Assembly (NCBI GenBank): GCA_014706295.1
Contig: JACSVZ010000002.1
Coordinates: 56,753,617-56,817,616 of the forward strand
Reading direction: 5' to 3'
Length of the DNA stretch: 64,000 nt
Source: Lycocorax pyrrhopterus obiensis
Lineage: Eukaryota > Chordata > Aves > Passeriformes > Paradisaeidae
Positions within the stretch are counted from its first letter, which is position 1, and the number at the start of each line of letters is the position of its first letter. Below the pieces are notes generated by a model. That model made no database searches and had not been told where the DNA came from. It saw only the letters and a list, made by a program, of their open reading frames with translations. A program made the translations under genes and the position numbers. This document shows positions 56,330-64,000 of this stretch, piece by piece.

Positions 56330-59300
56330 TCTTTAACAAGGATTCGATGGGAATCTCTTTTTAAATGCAGGCTTGTGTAACCCCTCTGCCCCCCACCCAA
56401 AAAAAAAAAAAAAGGCATCCAAAAAAAGCTTCCAGATGTACAGAAGTATGTTTTCCCAGCGTGACAGGGTTTTGTTTGCCGTGCCAAATTCTGATATGGT
56501 ATTGCCTGTGGGAACTTTGGTTCTTTTCTCCTTATCATATAGAAGGAAGCCTTTCATCTGTTTCCTGTGACCATAATCCCTTGACTTCCATTGAAGCCAT
56601 AGGATGCTGTATTTTTCCATCTTTAATTTCTCTACAGTAAAGCAGTAGAAATACATCTTATTCCCCCTTCCCTATTTTCCTCTAACTTCCACACCTAATC
56701 CCAGCTTGGACTGCACGGGATGCCCGGGACATTCACCTGAATGGTCTAACAATCAAGTGGCAATGTGATACAGCTTAGTGATCTTGTTCCCACTGACAGA
56801 GAATCTTATGGAGTTTTCCACTTAGGATAGAAAAGGTTGGTCGTTCCACTTAGAAAAAATAATACTAAAATGTGAGGAGAAACGCAAGAACAGGCATTGC
56901 TCTGAGTACCTAAACCTACTTCGTATTTTGCTTAGGACATTAAAAAGTCTTTACAGTTTCTTGCAAATTATGAACAGCTGCTTATAAGCATAGGTGCCTG
57001 TCCTGGTCTTAACTCCCTTTCTATAAGTTATCTGAAAATCAACAATGAATTTTCAAATCGTTTAATGACCATTGGTCTTATACACACTGTTTCTATTACA
57101 ATACATACTCTTTACTTGCTTTCTTTGAGATGTGACATTGAAGAGCATTTATACAGATAAACACCAGTATGTCATTTATTGCTAAAACTTTCTATGGTTA
57201 AGATTTATGCATTTGAGATATCTGTGCTTCTGTGTACTAAAAAGGCAAAAGTGACAGCTTTAGTTTTGCCTGAAGAATCCAACAAAATTCTGGTTGTTTT
57301 ATTTGGCTTCAAGGTATTCCTGCAAAAATGCATCATTCTTTTGTGAATTGTTATAATTTCATCTATTTTTCCTCTCTGAATTAATCGCATTGTTTCACCA
57401 CACAAATTCTTTATAACTTGTTTTTGCTCATTCTGATTCTGGAAGCAGGAATGGAAATCTCTCTGGTGGTAGTGCATGTGTGTGGTCTGGAGCACATCGC
57501 CATGCATCTTAGATCTTTTGTGAAGAACAAAAGGTCTTTGAGTAAATTTTGTTGATGATAGTATTGGAACAATAGATCTGGTATGGATAAGCGTCTGAAA
57601 AATGAGATTGTTCCTGTGACCTCTTGGGAACTGCATTCCAACAGAAGACCTGGTGACATGGTTATTTTTATTAACCAGAAGGCGTCAGATCTTATATAGG
57701 TGCACCTCAAGTGTTGGCAGGTATGTTTTTTAAATCTCTCCTGTCTGCTTTTTATCTTTTGCCCTGGAACTAATTTATCCTCAGCTGAAGACACAGCAGG
57801 AGAGGGCTTACTATTGTGCGTTACAGTACAGACAACAGCCAAAATTGCTATTACATGGCGTCCAAGAAAATGTTTATTGTTGTACAGATACGGTGGTGGC
57901 TTTTCACGGGTAGACAGATGTCTCCCCCTTGCTTCTTTAGCACACATACAACATATGTCTAAGAACAAAGAAGATAGGAAGGAGAGAGAAGATCATGCAA
58001 GTAGTATTCTCTTCCTTTGCAATGTTCTCTTCCTAGTTGCCTCTCCCACCCCAAGGTGCTGTATCATTCTTTGCATAGTTGCCCCAAAATGACCAATGTA
58101 TTGTTCAATTCTAGTTTATCTGCAGACCTTCTGTACTGATGAGTCAACATTCTCTTTTCTGGTTCTAAAGCCACCAAGAGAGAGGAGTACATTGAATGTT
58201 AAAGGCTATTCAGAGTGGATTGTAGGACAGGTGCTGAGATAAAAAAATCATGGGTAATATATTACTTTTCCAGTGGGGTAAAATTCAGGTTCAAACCCTC
58301 TAGTAGAAGCATGTGAATATTTTGGCTACAGAACACTCAACTCCTGCTTTTTGGTTGAGTAGTTTGGGGTGAGGGTTAAGTGGACTGCTCAGCTGAACTA
58401 CACCATAAACAAATCTCTACATAATAAATGATGCCCAGCCTGTCTTATGATGACTTAAGAAATGTTCATAGTCTAATGGCATGTCTCAAGCTTATATTTT
58501 ATGGAGAAAAAATTTGTCTTTTTATGTCCAGACCCAAAGTGGGAACACTGGATTATGCTCTCCTTACAAAGACAAGGATAATGCTGTGGGGAGGGAATAC
58601 CCTGTATATCCCATTTTTTCTAGTAGTCCCTGAAAGAACATTTTGTGCAACCTGCAGTATGAAATAATGTGGTAAAGATTAAGCTCCTCTTTGTAGGTCA
58701 ACATCTGTCTCCAAGCAGAAATACCTGTGTCCTGCTTCTGGCAGATGTTGATATGATGTGCTTCTAAAGACTTCCAGTAAACTCCAGCCTCCCTTTGCTA
58801 GTCCAGTCTAGGGTAACTTTATCAGTAGAAAATTTTTCCTAATAACTGACATCAATTACTCTGCTACTGTTTAAATCCATTTATTCCTTGTTGTCATGCA
58901 CTAGGGATATGCAAAATGCGTTATCCTTCTCCTTTGTCGTCAGCTGTGTATGTGCTTAAAAATGCATGTTCCCTCCCTAGCCAAATGGAAATTGCAGACA
59001 TAGCAAATAGCAGCAGCAGTGTTTTTCAGCCTCCTAAGGTGTGTAACCATGCAAACTAGAATCCTCTTTACACTGCTGAACAGTATGCTAGCTAGCATCC
59101 TCTTCTGTTTGATGTTTTCACAGAAGTTACTTAGTTCATAAATATATACACTAATGTTTGCACAAATTAGTGGTAGGACTGAGGTCTTAAGGAATAAGAA
59201 ACTATCAAAAAAGAAACCCTTTGAACCTTCTTCCACTCATCCCCTCTCCACCTCTCTTGAGCCACACAAATTTAAAAACTACTTTCAGATCCAAAAGGAT

Positions 59301-60020
59301 ACATCTTAATGGATTTGCAAGAATAACTAATCCTTATTTTTACAGACTGTTTTTTCATTTGGAATTTTCAAAGTGTTGCAGAAACACTGATTAATTCAAC
59401 TTAACTGAATATACTGTGTTAAAGATACTGCAGTGTTATGCCAACTTAAAAAAAGGAAATGAGACTGTACAGGTTCAAACCCCAGAACTGGGCGTAGTTA
59501 AAACTAGACATCTTAACAAGTGGTCAAATTTTCAGAAAGTCAAGCCTTCCTTAGCAGTGCAATTTTTACAAGAGCCTACTTATGGCTACTAATAAAACTG
59601 AACTGGTCAACGCTTGAAAAGGAAACAGAATACTCAAATACTTTTTTTAATCTTTCACAATTAATCTTTTTGTTTACTATAGTTGTTATACTACTTTTCA
59701 AAGACATTTCCAGAAGATACTTTGAGAAGAGATGCAGCAAAGTTATTTTCTGCAGAGGCTTTATTACCTTCTTTAATTCTTTTTACTTTATTTAAATACA
59801 GGCATGCAGGAAAAGACATTATCTGTATTAACCATTGAAATAAACATAGATCTGGGGTGGTTGACCCCGATCTCTCTTTGATGGCAATTGAACACAAACT
59901 TACTTCCATATGTTGCTTATGGATGCTGAAAAAACTCCAGCAGAGGATTTCTTCAGCTCTCTGCAGCATTTTTGTGAGAGTTCTGTCTTTCCCATGCAAG
60001 TAAGACAAAACATTGTTACC
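56330..60020. other. Unannotated stretch
   Basis: AT-rich. An A-run (56400-56414) and overlapping minus-strand frames at 57205-57968 (143 and 185 codons) are the only notable things. I see no domain or splice structure. Confidence 0.35.
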
Positions 60021-60023
60021 ATT

Positions 60024-60282
60024 TTGTAAACTTTTTGCAGCTGCGGATTGTTTTGGCAGAATTGTTATGGTTCTAACTAGAAAAACATTCAGAGATGGGT
60101 GTCTTAGAACTTGACCAATCCCCTTAGGGGGTGGATGGCAAAAACCAATTACCTTATGCCACTTAATACACTTTGCAAACTAAATATAAAAGTCTTCTGA
60201 GAATTCATTAAATCATCCATCCTTTTATCCCTGAGCCTGGACTTTGTGTCATTTCTCTACTCGTCCGTGGGGAAAACAGTGA
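60024..60282 (+). mobile_element. LTR-like segment, low confidence
   Basis: GACCAATCCCC (CCAAT-type), AAATATAAAAG (TATA-type), CATTAAATC (polyadenylation-type) and a short end near GTCCGTGGGGAAAACA come in LTR order within about 200 bp. No duplication or second copy was found, and the left limit is a guess. Confidence 0.35.
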
Positions 60283-60284
60283 CA

Positions 60285-63200
60285 GTTGCTCAGTGTTTGC
60301 ACTCTCTGTTACCTAAATATTTTGAGAATCTGGACATACAGCATTGCAGGAAAATTTCAGTGAGCTTTTGGGGTAACAAGGGATGCAGAATGTAACTCCC
60401 TAATGTGAAGCTTGCCAGACTAAAATTAGATGCATTAAGGAATTTGTATGAACACTTGTAACTAACTATTTCTTCTCAGATTGCAGTGGCATTCAACAAA
60501 ATTAATCTCTGTTTCTTAGACCAGCTGGGAGAAATGAAACTTTAAGTCTTTCAAAACCTCAATTATTTTGGCTAAAATTTAATTTCCTTATAATGAATGA
60601 TTTTTAGTCAGCCTTTTTACCCTGAAAACTTTAACACAAAATATTCTATGCAAAGTTAGAAATTAAAACTTGGACAAAATTCTGCTGTGTGAGGACACGT
60701 TGTTACATTTGTTTAAATGTTTAAAAAAATTAGGTAATTTTCTTTGGATTTTTGATTTGAGAACTACAGTTTTGACTTCAAACTTTTTAGTTCAGCATTT
60801 TAACGTTTTATTTTTGGAGAGACTTTTCAGTTTCATTGACTTTACCATTGGATATTAAAAAAACAAAATGAAAAGACAGTGTTTCTTTCTGATGAAAAAA
60901 ACCCTGTATTTTGAGACTCATCCCCAAGATGTATACACAAAAACATGTGAGTTTTAATGCAGATTGTTGAGCATGGTAGGGTTTTATTTGGAGATCAGGT
61001 GAATTTAGAAATTATGACTAGCCTGTATGAGATAGGAAACTGATTCTTCACATAGCCTGATTGGTTGTTCATGTATTTTTAACGTGTACAAAAGGCCTAA
61101 ACATTTCGCTATTTGTCTGTGTCCAAGTAGAGGAAATAATGACCTCATTTTTATCAAGTGGAAATTTGAATATGTACTAGAAACTGCAATGGGATAGTTG
61201 GAAATAAAGTGACTAAATAAATGTTGACATGGCTGCTTAAGTAACAACGTGTAAATGTTCCAGGGTGCAGTTATGCGGTCAGATCAGTTCTGAGACTTTT
61301 GCAGTACTAGGATCATGGGGGAATGAGGATGGGGAGCTTGTTTATATGGCTTCAAAGCATATCCCCATTTATTTTCCTAATTTTTCTGAAGGTCTTGTTT
61401 TTAACATATTACCTTCACTAGGATTTTTTAAAGTTGAAGCAGCTAAAATACATGGTCTGCTTTCAGTTCAGTGTATGCATCTTTAATCTAGCCAGCAATA
61501 GTCTCTCCTTTTGTCAAATGATTTTCAGTTTTTGTGTCCGCAGTGGAAGTTTTTTGACCTTGCATTTAACAAGCAAGCAATCTAGGACAAGTTAGGAGCA
61601 TATGGTTTATAGGAACAGACAATACAACCACATTGGTTTTCATGAGTTGAACAGACTTAGATGCAAAGCTGCAAAGATCAAAAGGACGAGTGTAGAATTG
61701 GAGGGAGTAGTTCTATCACTTGAACCAGCACACATGCATTCACATAAAAAGTAGTTATTTTGCACAAATAGCGTTGTGTGGCTCAAGGCCCCAAAACTAG
61801 CTGACCAAGGTGATGAGTGTGCACTCTTTGGTCTGCCAAAAATCAGGCTGTCTTTTCTCCATCTCTTTTTCCAAAGAAGTGAAATACAGAGGTGGAAATT
61901 TGGCATCAGGCTGGGATTCACTTGAACATGGCAAAATGTGAAGGCAAGGGCTCTCCCAGCCTCTTTAATTGTCACTCTGGAGAAGGGATTGGTGGCAGAG
62001 AAGAGTAACACAGAATGACACTTGCTATACTTCAGGGTAACTGAAGTAGTGACTTTCAAAGGTTAAGGTTGTAGCCCTCACAGATAATCACACCCCTTTT
62101 TTGTGGCTTTTCTGCTGTCCACGTCAAGGAGCCTCCTGTCAGCTTTGTGAAAAACACATGAATACACATGCACATTAAATTACCAGATGGCTCACACTAG
62201 AACCTACTTCCAAGAGGACCATTATGCACATGTGTAAGCATTTGCAGTTTGAGGCCTACAGTATAGTTAATATACTTCAGGCCCCAAACTGCATTAAAAC
62301 TCCAAAAACTACTTTTGTTTTACTTTGAAATCTCACTTTTCTATCTATCCTCCTCTTACGCATTTATGCTCATGTGTTTGCAAGACGCAATTACCTGTAC
62401 TAATAGCTGTATCTGCCTATCTTATCAACTGTTTAACAACCTATGGGAGACCATAAAAGCTAAACAGCTTTGAGTAGAACCAAATGTTTTTTCTTTAAAA
62501 ATAACAGGATAAACTTATCAACAGATTTTCATTTTCATTTGGTATAAGTAAGCAAATGTGTTTGGAAAGGGTGGTTTTGATTACAGGCTTAGAACAAAGG
62601 GTGGCTTTGATAATATGTTTAAGAGTGGGGAGACAGCCTTGTAAGGGGAAAGTTTATTGGATACTTGGAGGAAACAGCTTGTATGAACTGTCCTCAGTTC
62701 TGCAAAGCTACTCTTTTTGTGTGATGTTGTTCTGATTTTTTTCTGAAGGCACCCTTTAGAGACAAGTTTGGTTGTGAGTAACAAAAGTCTGGCAGAGGTC
62801 AAGCTCAAGTCACCTGCCTGCTCCTGGAATGACCAAAGCATCAGAAGGCTGGGGTAGAGGGGATGTGGAACAGTTCAAAAGCTCAGACACTGGACAAATG
62901 AAAACATTACTGCAGCTGAGGACCATTTCCTGGTATTTCACTGCTATTTTTTAGCAAGCAGAGATGGGAGGGGGATGGATCTGGAAAATATTAAATTGGC
63001 CCCAGAGAGCATTCAAAAAAAAGGTGGAATTTTGCAGGCATTAACTTTCTGTTGTATGGCTGTGTGTTTGGAAATCCAGCACAGTTATACAGCATGTTTG
63101 GGGTTTTTTTTTGACATCTTTTTGTTTACAAGATGCTACCAGAGTTTTGGCTAGTGTCTTCATCACTGTAACAAAGTGAGTTTATCTACATGTTCCTATT

Positions 63201-64000
63201 TTTCATCAATAGCTAAGCTAATTTAAGAACCAACACAAAATCTGAACAGTTCTCATTCAGATCTGCGTTTATGCAGAGGTTTGCCTTTCTCTTCCAACTG
63301 TGGCAGCTTTTGACGAAAGATGATGCTCTTAGCTTATTTACTTTCAGGGTGAGGTTTTATTTGCAGTGGGAGAGTTAAGGACATGGGAGCATAAGAGAGT
63401 TAAGGACATAAGGACATATGGGAGCAATTTCAATGGTTTAGCCTAACCCCCTTTTCTTTCTAATCTTTTCAGGCACATATACTAGGATTATAAAACACAT
63501 GTCTTTTCATTAGGTTTCCCAGACATAGTGAAGCTGTTAAGCCTGCCACATCTGTCTGTCCTTTCTCGACCTCCCACATTTTTGGCTTGGGGTGAAAGAG
63601 CAATGTTTTCCCCATAATTGGATGGCAGAGCAGGAAAATGGGTGTTCCTGCAGCTGAATAGCAGAGCTAAATGGCATCTTTTCTGAAGCCTTTTATTATT
63701 GGCCTCTTTGAGGGGAAATTTGTTTGGTTAGGCTTTATTGTGAGACTGTCAAAAGGAGAGGTTAACAGAGGTAGTGGATAGAGATAAGAGAATGGCCAGA
63801 GTAGGATTTTTGATATGTGAACTTTGTTCAGTTTTTGATATGTGAATTTTGTTCAGTTCTTTCTCCAAAACAATCCACATGAGTTAGTTTATTTGTGTAT
63901 GCTGGTCTCAGATTGTGAGCCAGGATAATTACACATCTAGGATAAGTGGGTCATGGAGATTCAGTTCTTAGTTCTTGATGGGAATTACCTTCACACAGGT
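60285..64000. other. Unannotated stretch with small tandem duplications
   Basis: AT-rich, non-coding by appearance. Two short local duplications lie at 63369-63427 and 63807-63856. Confidence 0.4.
63807..63856. repeat. 25-bp tandem duplication
   Basis: Two adjacent 25-bp copies (63807-63831 and 63832-63856) differ at a single base. Each has the core GATATGTGAA(C/T)TTTGTTC. Confidence 0.9.

Noticed and set aside
1..64000. CRISPR array, bacterial operons, tRNA or rRNA genes
   Set aside because: No regularly spaced identical repeats, no cloverleaf with consistent arms and no rRNA motifs were seen. The repeat content is that of a bird genome.

Overview
This window looks like bird nuclear DNA, probably from a passerine or other neoavian. 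It holds several CR1 LINE fragments of avian type, many class III (ERVL-like) LTRs that start TGTC(C/T/G)TGG and carry 5-bp target duplications, and one nearly complete gammaretrovirus-like provirus. The rest is AT-rich, non-coding sequence. I found no complete host protein-coding gene, no tRNA or rRNA and no CRISPR array. The window is probably intergenic or a large intron. The host assignment rests on repeat type only.

Region 1 (900-10725, minus strand) is the main feature. It is a 9.8-kb endogenous retrovirus with two LTRs (900-1569 and 10046-10725), a 4-bp target duplication GTAG on both sides, a polypurine tract, a leader, and gag, pro, pol and env in the usual order. Gag carries an MGQ start, a PPSY late motif, a Pro/Ala-rich spacer with 42-bp tandem repeats and one CCHC zinc knuckle. 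Gag ends at a UAG followed in the same frame by protease, as in gammaretroviruses. RT, RNase H and DD35E integrase motifs are visible. Env has a CWVC motif in SU and a C-X7-CC motif in TM. Every gene is broken by stops or frameshifts, many of the stops are TAG or TGA, and the protease active site reads DTR instead of DTG. By eye the LTRs differ by about 23 substitutions, with an excess of G/A differences on the coding strand.

Region 2 (about 11-26 kb) holds solo LTRs at 11350-12214 (duplication GAACT) and 16895-17402 (GATAT/GATGT), a minus-strand LTR near 19343-20060, and an AT-rich degenerate minisatellite (22906-23160) beside another LTR that ends near 23725. A weak splice-acceptor-plus-ORF candidate lies at 20843-21015.

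Region 3 (26-41 kb) holds CR1 pieces, including a head-to-head pair at 28212-28765 and a long ORF2-bearing piece at 38653 to about 40320. It also holds a truncated ERVL-like element (29752-32915: LTR, primer site, broken gag, protease with N in place of the catalytic D) and an LTR-rich block at 34970-37190.

Region 4 (42-64 kb) holds an LTR at 42248-43407 and a nested pair in which a 1200-bp solo LTR (45900-47099, duplication GAGAG) has split the internal region of an older ERVL-like element (44934-47585). Further LTRs lie at 47868-48420, 49288-49919, 50880-51615 (with a polypurine tract) and 54820-55337 (duplication AAACT). A CR1 fragment at 55717-56325 is split by about 340 bp of other sequence. 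The last 8 kb is mostly unannotated AT-rich DNA with small tandem duplications.

Together the elements record repeated retrotransposon insertion, nesting and LTR-LTR recombination. Nothing visible is an intact, functioning gene system.
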